In this document: positions 23,538-32,124 of the stretch, in pieces | How positions within the stretch are numbered: the stretch's first letter is position 1 | Layout of the letters: the number at the start of each line of letters is the position of its first letter | Origin: Stomatobaculum sp. F0698 | GTDB lineage: Bacteria > Bacillota > Clostridia > Lachnospirales > Lachnospiraceae | Direction: 5' to 3' | Length of the DNA: 64,000 nt | Assembly: GCF_030644385.1 (NCBI RefSeq) | Contig: NZ_CP130060.1 | Location: forward strand, 1,550,001 to 1,614,000 | Made by a program: the position numbers and the translations under genes | The notes under the pieces: model-generated | The model's input: the letters and a program-made list of their open reading frames with translations, nothing else | Databases searched by the model: none | Told to the model about the DNA's origin: nothing

Positions 23538-24725
23538 TCAGATCAATTCAAGTCCGTCAATTCGCATGCACCGTATCCCCCTTCTCTCCCCTTCTTCTCT
23601 CACCCGCTCAAACGAAACATCCCCCTCTTCAAAATACAGCCGATTTCCCGTTTCGTTTAAGTGCGTAATCAGAATCGAGAGCTTGGTATCGCGGGCGCTC
23701 GAAAACAGTTGAACAGAGTCTTCATCGCGTTTTATCGGCGCAAAGAAGGCCTCCATACTCTCATGCCGCGCATAGCGGAGTGTTCCCTGCCACTCATTCG
23801 GCTGATTGGTGAGATCCGCTCCCACTCCCGGGAGTTCGGCGCGCGCTGTCTCACAGGGCAGCGGTCCCGCTCCGTGGCGCGTCACATAGCTCCGCGTCAC
23901 ATAGATTGCCTCATCCAGCGTGAGACCCAGTTTTGCAAGGAAAGAGGCCGGATTGAGCATCCCTGTCTTTGAGGAAGTCAAATGCGGCGCATAGGCTTCA
24001 TAGTCCTCGTCTAAGAGAAGTCCCTGGCCGCTCTCGAAAATGAGGTGCTCAAATTGTGAAAGCCAATCCCGGTTTGCATCCACCAAAGTCAGAAGACCTA
24101 TGTTCGCCTTCACTTCCGCGACGTAATTTTGAAGCACTGTGTCATTTTCCAACAGTTCAAAGTACGGGTTCTCGCGTTCTATGCCGAGCGCCGCCGCTCT
24201 TTCTTTTGTGTAGCGTGTCCGCAGCTCCCGCAATCGCTGCAAGAGCTCTGCCGCATTACATGCGGCGACTTCCTCTATGCTGAGCCCGTAGCCCGCGCGG
24301 TTTCGCTGCACGCATTCATCGATGCCCATGCCGCAGGAACCGTGCCGCGCATCGCCGCGGGCTGCTTCCGCGCCCATGTTAAGGAGCACATCGTCTATGG
24401 TTGTGACGCGCGCTGTTTTCTCGGAATAAAGCAAGGGCACAAAGCCGAAAAGCCGCGTAAAGTCCGCGACTTCCTTTCCGAGCTGATAGAGATCCGGCAT
24501 ATAGTGTTCCGCGAACAGCGTCGGTGCCCCATACTCTGCCCCGGCACCGATCTGGTGGTGTACAAAGCGCCAAGCAACCTCCGCATCTTCCACGGTGTGC
24601 CCGGCCTGCGCGCCGCCGTTGTGTTTAATAATCAGCGGCTTCCCGAGAACGCGAGAGAGGCTTGCTGTCGCAAGCCCCTTTCCCTCATCTCCGAAATTTT
24701 TCCCGATGACCGCAATGCTTCTCAT
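23538..24725 (-). CDS. Adenylosuccinate-synthetase-like enzyme, divergent
   Basis: A 395-residue protein clearly in the PurA superfamily but about 30 residues shorter than normal PurA. The GTP/IMP-binding start is conserved: IGKNFGDEGKG with Asp13 and Lys16, and AQAGHT with His43. QGLLLDEDYEAYAPHLTSSKTG (233-254) and YVTRHGAGPLPCE (280-292) also match PurA. However, the loop that binds aspartate in PurA (TTGR.RR) is replaced by LTNQPNEWQGTLRYAR (305-320). It may therefore join a different amine or act on a different purine; PurZ, the phage enzyme for 2-aminoadenine, is one precedent for a changed PurA. Its start overlaps the VWA gene stop (ATGA). A normal purA is not in this window. Confidence 0.8.
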   Translation of the reverse strand: MRSIAVIGKNFGDEGKGLATASLSRVLGKPLIIKHNGGAQAGHTVEDAEVAWRFVHHQIGAGAEYGAPTLFAEHYMPDLYQLGKEVADFTRLFGFVPLLYSEKTARVTTIDDVLLNMGAEAARGDARHGSCGMGIDECVQRNRAGYGLSIEEVAACNAAELLQRLRELRTRYTKERAAALGIERENPYFELLENDTVLQNYVAEVKANIGLLTLVDANRDWLSQFEHLIFESGQGLLLDEDYEAYAPHLTSSKTGMLNPASFLAKLGLTLDEAIYVTRSYVTRHGAGPLPCETARAELPGVGADLTNQPNEWQGTLRYARHESMEAFFAPIKRDEDSVQLFSSARDTKLSILITHLNETGNRLYFEEGDVSFERVREEGERRGIRCMRIDGLELI

Positions 24726-25606
24726 AACTGAATGTCGGCGTCTGCCTGCAGCGAGAGCTGCGCAAGCGCCGCACTGATAACCGGTCGGTTCAGCTCATCC
24801 CAGCGCGATATAACATCCTCCCGCGCCTCGCCCTTTTGGAGCTGAATGGTGCTGATGATGATTTCCGGCAGACAAGCCGTGCTCTCGCGATCCAGCACTA
24901 TGCAGTGCCCAGGCAGAAGTTCCGCATTCTCCTTGTTTTCGTGCCCTATCATAATATGGAACACATGGAAGGACTCCTCACCTTCCCGTAAAAGACCCTC
25001 CCTCGTGACTTCCCCCGGAAGCGCATCCCCGATAACGCGCTCTACCGTAGCTCCTACGGACCCACTGCGAATCTCCGCATTATCCCCTATGGTAAACAAA
25101 AAGCCCTTCTGCTTTCTCTTCCGAATCGCATCGATGTTCGTGTGTCTCGCCAAAAACTCCCAGAGGCAGGTGGGAACCACCTCTCCGCTTCCGCCGTTTT
25201 CAAAATAGAGTTCCAAGAGCTGCTCCGCAATTCGGATGTCCGATTCAAACTGCGTAACCTGCAGCGGTGACTTGTCCTGAAAATCTCCGTAGGCCGCGCA
25301 CATGAGCGCCGGGTCTTCGACCGCGCCGGTGGAATAGAGCTTGGTAATCAGCTCATTCAGGGCGCCGGTTGCAAGCTCCACCGCGAGATAGCCCATCGAA
25401 GCCGTCACATCCAGACCGACCACAATCGGCGTGGTATTCGGGTGTTCCTCCGAGTCAAAACACTCTCGGGTGCCGATAAACTTAGGATCCATCTTCGGGT
25501 TGCATTCTGTTCTCTTAAAGACCTCTCCCACGCTCTGCCCGTTGGAGAGTTTTCTGCTGTTTTTGAGTTTCTGCCAATCCGCCGCCGAATAACTTCCGTA
25601 ACCCAT
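24722..25606 (-). CDS. VWA-domain protein
   Basis: A 294-residue cytoplasmic protein. The ATG at 25604-25606 is used because AGGAGG precedes it closely. After a polar N-terminal 55 residues (GYGSYSAADWQKLKNSRKLS), the VWA fold begins with IVVGLDVTASMG, giving the MIDAS triad Asp66-x-Thr68-x-Ser70. The later strands are LMCAAYGDFQDKSPLQVTQF, then SGEVVPTCLWEFLARHT and KGFLFTIGDNAE. VWA proteins of this cytoplasmic type act as metal-dependent assembly hubs. It lies in the middle of a tight operon: 14 bases after the zinc-ribbon gene, overlapping the PurA-like start by four bases. The partners are probably those two proteins. Confidence 0.82.
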   Translation of the reverse strand: MGYGSYSAADWQKLKNSRKLSNGQSVGEVFKRTECNPKMDPKFIGTRECFDSEEHPNTTPIVVGLDVTASMGYLAVELATGALNELITKLYSTGAVEDPALMCAAYGDFQDKSPLQVTQFESDIRIAEQLLELYFENGGSGEVVPTCLWEFLARHTNIDAIRKRKQKGFLFTIGDNAEIRSGSVGATVERVIGDALPGEVTREGLLREGEESFHVFHIMIGHENKENAELLPGHCIVLDRESTACLPEIIISTIQLQKGEAREDVISRWDELNRPVISAALAQLSLQADADIQL

Positions 25607-25620
25607 ACTTTCCTCCTGCC

Positions 25621-26490
25621 TCAATCCATTTTTGTAAAACGATGGCCGCCAAAGCCGCCTTCAATCACCAGGTCCCAAGCCGCAAAGTCCGCGTAGGCAT
25701 CCGCTGCGGGTTCCGACGTAAGAAAAACCTCCAGCTCTCGCGGGTGATGCACATCTTCCGCAACCGACTTCGCCGCCTCCCGGAGATCCCGCAAATCCCG
25801 CTTGCTCTCTTTCTTCTTTACATCGCGCCAATCTCCGAAGAGCATGCCCTCATGTGTAATCGGGTTGATGAATAGGCTTGCCGCGGTCATGTTCCCGTGC
25901 TCCAGTTCCGAATACTCGAGGGCGCAGCAGATATTCTCCATGCGGGAGATAACCCAGGCCAAATGTTCCGATGCGAACGGCGCAAATACCTCCGCAGGGT
26001 AGAAATACGGCTTCCGCGTATAGACGAGGCCAAGCTTCCCCTCGTCCAGATAGAGTTTGCTCTTCAACTGCGGAAAACAACGGACCAGTTTCACATCCGC
26101 CGCGGGAAAGGCGAGCTTAGAAAGCCCGCGTAAAAAGGCATTTGCCCCTTCCTCACGATCGAATACATAGACCACCGTTTCCCGGCAGAGATAGCAAATA
26201 AGCTCCGGGTAGGAGTATCGGTCCATGTAGGACAGCGTCAAGGTTTTCCCGTTCTGCATGCGATAACTTACGCTGCCGTTTTCTTCCCACAGCGTGTCTC
26301 CGCTGTAGTCCTGCTCCTTCGCATCCGCCTTAGCCTTATAGTAGGACAGCAGCTTCTTCCGGAATTCCGTATTCCCTTTTAACTCAGCGTCCGACAAAAA
26401 GGCTCTTGCCCCGCAATACGAACAGCGAAAGCCGCCCGCACTGCTGAGTTCCAGCTGTGCGCCGCACTGTTTACAGATATACTGAATCAT
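25621..26490 (-). CDS. Zinc-ribbon protein with kinase-like C-terminal half
   Basis: A 289-residue protein. Residues 3-29 are a zinc ribbon with four cysteines (CKQC at 6-9, CSYC at 23-26). Residues 75-225 look like a degenerate protein-kinase or aminoglycoside-phosphotransferase fold: HLAWVISRMENICCALEYSE, then HGNMTAASLFINP (198-210), then MLFGDWRDV (216-224). The HGN..N and GDW segments stand where HxDLxxxN and DFG occur in kinases; no glycine-rich loop was recognised, and the catalytic Asp of HRD is Gly, so it may be a pseudokinase. It is the first gene of the operon with the VWA and PurA-like genes. The kinase assignment is inference. Confidence 0.65.
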   Translation of the reverse strand: MIQYICKQCGAQLELSSAGGFRCSYCGARAFLSDAELKGNTEFRKKLLSYYKAKADAKEQDYSGDTLWEENGSVSYRMQNGKTLTLSYMDRYSYPELICYLCRETVVYVFDREEGANAFLRGLSKLAFPAADVKLVRCFPQLKSKLYLDEGKLGLVYTRKPYFYPAEVFAPFASEHLAWVISRMENICCALEYSELEHGNMTAASLFINPITHEGMLFGDWRDVKKKESKRDLRDLREAAKSVAEDVHHPRELEVFLTSEPAADAYADFAAWDLVIEGGFGGHRFTKMD

Positions 26491-26613
26491 ACGCTTATTC
26501 CAAAATATATCTTGCTATTCTTAGTTCGATTGCATTTAGATATTTGATTGTCCGGATATTTATGGAGCAAGTGTCCGCATCCTTTCGGTGATGCTTCGAA
26601 TTTGCCTAGCTTC

Positions 26614-27825
26614 TCATCGCAGCCGTATGGTACAAGCAAATCCCCCCTGCTCTCCGTTTGCAAAGGATAGTTTCCAGCGGTGCCAATCCGCTACTTGTTT
26701 GACAATCTTTAACCCAAGGCCATGCTGTCCGGTGCCGGACTCCCACGCATAGCTTCTGCTGTTCAGTCTGCTAAGAAGTTCTTTTGATACTCCTTTTCCG
26801 GTGTCGTCAAGCTCCAGAAAGACATGGTTTTTCCGATCCTGATACAGCTTCATTTCGATTCTGCATCCGCCTTCATTATGCCGAATCGCATTATGAAGCA
26901 AATTCATGATCGCTCTCTCCACCAGATCTTCGTTAAAGTAAAGTTCCAGATCCTGAAGGCTGTCCTCGATTTCGAGTGTGAACCGATATCTCTCATCCTC
27001 CGTCTGATTCATGATATCGGTGAGGGTCTTTCGGAGAAAGCGGCTGATTCTCACTTTCTGTTTTTCAAATTTCCCTGCGCCAAACTCCAGTTTGCCGGAA
27101 AGGTTCAGATTATCCACGAGCCGACGGAGCCGGATTCCTTGTGTCTCAATAGACTTCGCTCTTTGCCTGACCTCTTCCTCCCCGGTTGAGGCAGCTATCA
27201 TTTCCGCATTGCCCATTACAATTGCAAGCGGGGTGCGAATATCATGTGATACGCCTGCAATCCACTCTGTACGCTCCTCTTCCCTTTGCTTTGCGCGCCG
27301 CTTCTGTATCCGGGTCGGAACTACCACCAGCACAACGATATTGGATAAAAGCAGCAAGGGAAATATCTTTACGAGGTAATTGATCAGGTTCACATCAAAC
27401 TCAAGGGTATATTTCCATACCTGATCTTTGTTTCCTCCGACTACAAGCAGGCCCTGCTCGAAAACATAGGTGTGAACCGGATAATCCTCAAGATAATATC
27501 TGGTAAACCTGGCAACATCCTGTAAAGTATAGGTTTTTCTGAGCGCTTCGGGGAGCGCTTCACTCCACAGAATGTTTCCGTCTTTCCCTAATATCATGGC
27601 AAACTGCCCGTGCTTCAAAAGACGTTCCGCTTCTTGCTCATCCAACACATATGTTCCGTTGTTTACCGACAGATGTGTCAGTATCTCCGGCGGATTCTGA
27701 TAATCGACCGAATGAAATCGAATCACCGCAAGCCCAAAAATCAGCAAATCCGTAAAGAACAGAAAAGTCATCATCAGCACAATTCCCGTAAGCAGCTGCA
27801 GCCTATTTCCCACTCTTCGCTTCAT
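26614..27825 (-). CDS. Sensor histidine kinase
   Basis: A 403-residue membrane kinase. Helix 1 spans about residues 11-35, helix 2 about 150-170; between them is an extracytoplasmic sensor of about 115 residues. HisKA follows with WIAGVSHDIRTPLAIVMGNA, where the His in SHDIRTP is the phosphorylation site. The ATPase domain shows NLLHNAIRHN (N box), LELDDTGKGVS (G1), and GQHGLGLKIVKQ (G2). Its start overlaps the stop of the regulator gene by four bases. Together they probably control the divergent ABC genes at 28761, in the manner of lantibiotic- or bacitracin-sensing systems. Confidence 0.93.
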   Translation of the reverse strand: MKRRVGNRLQLLTGIVLMMTFLFFTDLLIFGLAVIRFHSVDYQNPPEILTHLSVNNGTYVLDEQEAERLLKHGQFAMILGKDGNILWSEALPEALRKTYTLQDVARFTRYYLEDYPVHTYVFEQGLLVVGGNKDQVWKYTLEFDVNLINYLVKIFPLLLLSNIVVLVVVPTRIQKRRAKQREEERTEWIAGVSHDIRTPLAIVMGNAEMIAASTGEEEVRQRAKSIETQGIRLRRLVDNLNLSGKLEFGAGKFEKQKVRISRFLRKTLTDIMNQTEDERYRFTLEIEDSLQDLELYFNEDLVERAIMNLLHNAIRHNEGGCRIEMKLYQDRKNHVFLELDDTGKGVSKELLSRLNSRSYAWESGTGQHGLGLKIVKQVADWHRWKLSFANGEQGGFACTIRLR

Positions 27826-28529
27826 GATTCCTTCTCCAACTTATAGCCGAGCCCCCGTACCGTGATCAGGTATTTGGGCTTCGACGGCTCTGCCTCTACC
27901 TTTTCTCTCAAATGGCGCATATGGACAATCAGTGAACTCTCCAAGCCAAAACTGCCGTCCGGCCAGAGGGCGTCACACAGTGCGTCTGTTGTGACGATTT
28001 TTCCCCGGTTTCGGAAGAGCACATGAAAGAGTGCCAGTTCCTTTGCGGTCAGCGCAGTCTCCTTTCCATTCCGTGTAACAGTGCCGGCATCCATTGAAAC
28101 AAGCGTTTCCCCGAGACGAGCCGACTGTCCCTTCTCCTCAAAATGATAGGTTCGCCTCAGCACCGCGCCGATTCTGAGCAGCAGTTCCTTCGGAAGAAAG
28201 GGCTTGGTGATGTAGTCATCCGCGCCGAGTCCCAACCCTTTTAGGCGTGCTGTGTCCTCATCCCGCGCAGACAAAAAGATTACCGGCGCATCATACAGAT
28301 TCCCCGTCTCTTTCATCCGTGAATAGAAATCAAATCCATTCCCGTCCGGAAGCATGACATCCAGCAGGATCAGATCGTAGTGCTGTTTCCGAAGTTTTTC
28401 TTTCGCCTCACTGCAGCTACCGGCAACATCGACCTTCGAATAATTTTCTCTTTTGAGAAGTTCCGTTACAATGTCTGTCAGTTCCTTTTCATCGTCTATC
28501 GCTAATATTCTGCATTCGCTTCTATCCAT
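27822..28529 (-). CDS. OmpR-family response regulator
   Basis: A 235-residue regulator with a receiver domain (residues 6-120; acidic pair Asp-Asp in LAIDDEKE, phospho-acceptor in LILLDVMLPDGNG, and KPFLPKELL near 105) and a winged-helix DNA-binding domain (about 140-235, including TAKELALFHVLFRNRGKIVT, DALWPDGSFGLESSLIVHM and TVRGLGYKLE). It is first in the operon with the kinase. Direct repeats in front of the divergent ABC genes (28682-28708) may be its sites. Confidence 0.94.
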   Translation of the reverse strand: MDRSECRILAIDDEKELTDIVTELLKRENYSKVDVAGSCSEAKEKLRKQHYDLILLDVMLPDGNGFDFYSRMKETGNLYDAPVIFLSARDEDTARLKGLGLGADDYITKPFLPKELLLRIGAVLRRTYHFEEKGQSARLGETLVSMDAGTVTRNGKETALTAKELALFHVLFRNRGKIVTTDALCDALWPDGSFGLESSLIVHMRHLREKVEAEPSKPKYLITVRGLGYKLEKES

Positions 28530-28681
28530 ATGCAGACCTCCGAATCTTTTTCATACAATGATTTGAACGCCTCGAGTGTACTTACGCATGGTTCACACGA
28601 CACGCTTCCGTATGCCCGGGGTGCTTTTACTATACTGTATCCCGAAATATCCCCCAAGGCTTTTGCGCTTTCTTAATGTAA

Positions 28682-28708
28682 GCATAAGGTCAGCGCAAGG
28701 TTCGCATA
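28682..28708 (+). promoter_or_regulatory. Direct repeats, possible response-regulator site
   Basis: GCATA occurs at 28682-28686 and again at 28704-28708, exactly 22 bases (two helical turns) apart, followed by similar (A)GGTC and GTCTTC. A related GCATGGTTCAC lies at 28586. The repeats are 53-79 bases before the ABC ATPase start, a typical place for OmpR-type activators. Confidence 0.35.
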
Positions 28709-28760
28709 GTCTTCACCCGATATCCTGTCATTGTAAAACAAGCAAGGAGGACAGAATACG

Positions 28761-29486
28761 ATGAACTATATTCTGGAGACGAACCACCTGAGTAAACAGA
28801 GCGGTAACACCTACCGCGTAAACGATCTTTCCATGGCCGTTCCCGAGAACTGTGTCTACGGCTTTCTCGGACCGAACGGAGCAGGCAAAAGCACCACGCT
28901 CAAGATGATTCTCGGGCTGATTCACCCGAATCAGGGCAGCATCAAAATCTTTGGAAAGGTCATGAATTCCGCAAACAGGCTGTCTATTCTCAGGCAAACG
29001 GGGAGCCTGATTGAAAACCCGGGCGGATACGGACATCTGACCGGTCTTGAGAACATGCAGATCATACAGAAATTGAAAGGAGTCAGTGAGGCAGAAATTG
29101 CTCCCGCTCTGAAGACCGTACGTCTCTATGACCAACGCGATAAGAAACTCAGCAATTATTCTCTCGGCATGAAGCAGCGGCTCGGTATCGCTATGGCAAT
29201 CTTGGGGAATCCGAAACTACTGATTCTGGATGAGCCGACCAACGGTCTCGACCCTGCCGGTATCCAGGAAATGCGTCAGTTAATCTGTTCCCTCCCGAAA
29301 GAAAGGAATATGACCGTTATCATTTCCAGCCATCTCCTCAGCGAGATTGAACAGATGGCCGATCAAGTCGGCATCATCCACCACGGTCGCATGCTCTACC
29401 AGGGTACTCTTGCCGATCTGGAAACCCAGGGAGACAATCTGGAAGATGTCTTCCTTGAAATGACCGGCGGGAAGGAGTCTTTATGA
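28761..29486 (+). CDS. ABC exporter ATPase, LanF/BcrA type
   Basis: A 241-residue ATPase. Walker A GPNGAGKST (about residues 37-45), the signature NYSLGMKQRLGIAMA (about 131-145), Walker B LLILDEPTNGLDP and the H-loop SSHLLSE are all present. The short C-terminus, ending with NLEDVFLEMTGGKE, and overall similarity point to the BcrA/LanF group that exports or expels peptide antibiotics. The ribosome site is AAGGAGGACAG. It overlaps the permease gene by four bases and is divergent from the two-component genes. Confidence 0.93.
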   Translation: MNYILETNHLSKQSGNTYRVNDLSMAVPENCVYGFLGPNGAGKSTTLKMILGLIHPNQGSIKIFGKVMNSANRLSILRQTGSLIENPGGYGHLTGLENMQIIQKLKGVSEAEIAPALKTVRLYDQRDKKLSNYSLGMKQRLGIAMAILGNPKLLILDEPTNGLDPAGIQEMRQLICSLPKERNMTVIISSHLLSEIEQMADQVGIIHHGRMLYQGTLADLETQGDNLEDVFLEMTGGKESL

Positions 29487-31003
29487 ATCTGCTTGCCGCA
29501 TTTCCAAAGTCGGTCGCTGTTGAGTTTAAAAAATCCCGGCATAAGCACTCTTTTTTACTGCTTGCAATCGCTGTCCTGTTAAATTACTTCTATCTGTTTC
29601 ACGGAAATACGCCCGATCGGCAGGCCTGGTACAATGTGTTCTTTGCCATTCCGATGATCAATACTCTGATTCTGTCTGTCCTGATGGCTGTCCTTGCCAG
29701 TCAGTCGGTGGACATGGAACATAAAGGTAACATGTGGAATCTCCTTCCGACACTGGAAAGCAGAGCATCTATCTATCTCGGCAAGCTTCTCTACGGGTTC
29801 ATACACTTGACCTTGTTCTGCTTACTACAGATGGGAATGGTGATTCTGATGGGGAGCAGGCTCGGATATGAGGGCAATATTCCGTTTTCTCTGATCGGAA
29901 TCACCTTTTTGGCAGAGCTGGTCAGCGGAATGATTGTCTATCAACTTCAATGCCTTTTGTCACTCCTGTTTCCCAGTCAGTTCGCAGCGCTTTCAATCGG
30001 CTTTGGCGGCACGCTGACCGGTCTGTTCCTCGCCTATGTGAGCACCAAGGCCTGGACTCCTTGGTCTGTTCTCCTCTCCCTGAGTCCCATCGGTATGGAT
30101 TATCAGAGGGCAACGAGAACCGTGACACTTTTCCTTAGACAGCTTACGCCGCTCGAGATTCTGACTGCGCTCGTTTACCTTTTCGGTATTTTCCTGCTGG
30201 GTCTCTATCTTTTTACCAAAACAGAACAAGGGGCACTCAGCATAGGCACAGGCAGGCGCAAAGCATCCAAGTCCGTTCACAGCGGACTCCCTGTGGAACT
30301 GATCAAACTGAAGCGCAATCCCATATGGATTCCTTTTCTTCTGATTCCGCTGATTTCCGCAGTCATCGGAACCTTTAATTTCACGCAGAATCAGGGCATT
30401 TTACAAAACACCTGGGAAGATCTCTGGACGCAGCAGTCCCTGTTTCTGGGTATCTTTTTCCTCGCGCCTCTGGTTGGAATTCTTTGCAGCCTTCTGTGGC
30501 GAATGGAGCATCAAGACAGCAACTGGAACCTGATTCTGACAGTCACCACACCCGAAAAACTGGTTAAGAATAAGTGGTTGACGGCTGTACTTCTCTCATC
30601 CGTCTGCATTTTGTGGATTGCTCTCATCTACCTTTTCACCGGAAAAATCATACTGAGACTTCCCGGAGAGGTGCCAGAACTGTTTTGGATTCGGATGCTA
30701 AGCGCCGCTGTCTGCCTCTCTGCCGTAAGCGCTGTGCAGAGCATGTTGTCTATGATTTTCCGCTCCTTCGCCGTTCCCATCTCACTTGCTTTTGTCGGGA
30801 GCATTGCAGGTCTTTGGCTGACCGTCAAAGGTGCTTATTATGCCGTTCCGTATTCAATGCTGATCTATGGAATGGGAAGCAGCTCGATTACCGGGGAATT
30901 GAATGTTCCCGTGCTTCTCGCTTCCTGCTGCTTCTATGTCCTCGCAGCGCTTACATGCAGCATCATCTTCCTAAAAAAGTCGGATGTACGCACGCATGTT
31001 TGA
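29483..31003 (+). CDS. Double-length ABC-2 permease, LanE-LanG-like fusion
   Basis: A 506-residue membrane protein with two similar halves of about 250 residues. Each half starts with a segment before the first helix (VAVEFKKSRHKHSFLLLAIA near residue 11; PVELIKLKRNPIWIPFLLIP near 270), followed by about six helices, a W..LL/W.LIL motif after helix 2 (MWNLLPTLESRASIYLGKLL and NWNLILTVTTPEKLVKNKWL), and the same order of loops. In lantibiotic immunity transporters these halves are usually two proteins (LanE and LanG). Here they seem fused so that one polypeptide makes the channel. It overlaps the ATPase gene and is followed by a strong terminator. Confidence 0.85.
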   Translation: MNLLAAFPKSVAVEFKKSRHKHSFLLLAIAVLLNYFYLFHGNTPDRQAWYNVFFAIPMINTLILSVLMAVLASQSVDMEHKGNMWNLLPTLESRASIYLGKLLYGFIHLTLFCLLQMGMVILMGSRLGYEGNIPFSLIGITFLAELVSGMIVYQLQCLLSLLFPSQFAALSIGFGGTLTGLFLAYVSTKAWTPWSVLLSLSPIGMDYQRATRTVTLFLRQLTPLEILTALVYLFGIFLLGLYLFTKTEQGALSIGTGRRKASKSVHSGLPVELIKLKRNPIWIPFLLIPLISAVIGTFNFTQNQGILQNTWEDLWTQQSLFLGIFFLAPLVGILCSLLWRMEHQDSNWNLILTVTTPEKLVKNKWLTAVLLSSVCILWIALIYLFTGKIILRLPGEVPELFWIRMLSAAVCLSAVSAVQSMLSMIFRSFAVPISLAFVGSIAGLWLTVKGAYYAVPYSMLIYGMGSSSITGELNVPVLLASCCFYVLAALTCSIIFLKKSDVRTHV

Positions 31004-31088
31004 CTGTCATATACGCCGGGCTTCGCAGCAAGAATCAGAACTGCCCGAACCCGGCAATGTGGTGTCAGACCATACTCCGGAACAAACA

Positions 31089-31138
31089 GAGCAGGCTCTA
31101 CCGAACATAGCGTTTGGTAGAGCCTGCTCCTCTTTTTT
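31089..31138 (+). terminator. Terminator after the ABC exporter genes
   Basis: A perfect 14-base stem (GAGCAGGCTCTACC with GGTAGAGCCTGCTC), a 13-base loop and a TCTTTTTT tail on the plus strand. Confidence 0.9.
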
Positions 31139-31236
31139 GCCTGTGCAACACAGAAATTAAATCCGAATGGTTCCGGTTCTCTGTCACGATTTGCCTCGAT
31201 TCGATTTTTTATCAAATCGTTCTCGCGGAAGTGTTA

Positions 31237-31755
31237 TCAAAGGTGCATTACATATATCTGGCACGGATTCCGTTCATCCCATAAAGTCGGAAACAGCTCA
31301 AATTCCTTGAATCCGAGCGACCGATAAAAACGGTTCGTGGCATCGTACTCGGGATATCGCCCCATTTGTACTGTCTTAACTTGCATGAATGAATATCCGT
31401 AATTTCGGGTCGCTTTCTTTGCTCGCTCGAACAGTTTTCTTCCCACGCCTTTTCCGTGATAGTCTTTTAATACGCCCAACACAGAAAGTTCTACGGTTTC
31501 TTTTCCCGTCTCTTTCAGACAGAGAAAACCGATTGCTTTTTCCGCATCTAAGGCCGCAAAAAACGGCTGCTCGGCACTTTCTTTTATGTATTGCTCTCTT
31601 GCTTCCGGAATACCGAACCACTCGGGAAGTGCTTCCAGTACCGTTCGGGAAATCCTCTGCTTTTCTGTCGCTTCCTCTACGCTGACAATTCTTATGCCGG
31701 AAGCACCCGGTGTACCGCTGTCAGCTGCAAAGTGATATACGAATAAATCGACCAT
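31237..31755 (-). CDS. GNAT-family N-acetyltransferase
   Basis: A 172-residue protein starting at the ATG at 31753-31755, seven bases behind GGAGG; the frame stays open 27 codons further but without a ribosome site. The acetyl-CoA-binding motif is VLGVLKDYHGKGVGRKLFER (QxxGxG/A variant Y-H-G-K-G-V-G). AIGFLCLKETGKETVELSVL precedes it and NRFYRSLGFKEFE follows, all classical GNAT elements. It ends in NPCQIYVMHL. The acceptor is unknown. It is a single gene pointing toward the ABC operon terminator. Confidence 0.9.
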   Translation of the reverse strand: MVDLFVYHFAADSGTPGASGIRIVSVEEATEKQRISRTVLEALPEWFGIPEAREQYIKESAEQPFFAALDAEKAIGFLCLKETGKETVELSVLGVLKDYHGKGVGRKLFERAKKATRNYGYSFMQVKTVQMGRYPEYDATNRFYRSLGFKEFELFPTLWDERNPCQIYVMHL

Positions 31756-31932
31756 TCTTATCCTCCGTCGTATCTTCGATTTACTTGCGTATGTCGAATA
31801 GAGACTCCGCAAGATTTGTCTGTTCATACGCCACAATCACATCGTTGTCAATTCAATTTTATCATTTTAACGAGAAGGATGATTGTAAGGTGAACTAGGA
31901 CAATAAAAAAGAGCCGCTGACGAACTCGTGGT

Positions 31933-32124
31933 ATGATGAAATTTGCTTCACTGCCACAGTTGCTTTCCACAATACCCATATATTATGCCCATCCGTACTC
32001 CGCCTACGAACGCGGACTGAACGAAGAACAGAACCGGATCAATCAACTCCCTCGAAAATCCTTTCATTACAGTTCGCCAGGGGAATTATTTCAGACTGTC
32101 CTACCTGATCTTGCAATCCAGCAA
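31933..32124 (+). mobile_element. IS30-family transposase remnant
   Basis: A plus-strand frame encodes KFASLPQLLSTIPIYYAHPY and SAYERGLNEEQNR, then INQLPRKSFHYSSPGELFQ. This matches the end of the DDE domain of IS30 transposases (YFAHPYSSYERGTNE.QN...INNLPRK..GY.TP.E.F). The piece between NEEQNR and INQLPRK (about 30 residues, normally RxxPKGTxF) is deleted, and nothing of the N-terminal part is left. No terminal inverted repeats were seen. It ends exactly where the methyltransferase gene (minus strand) stops. Confidence 0.7.
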
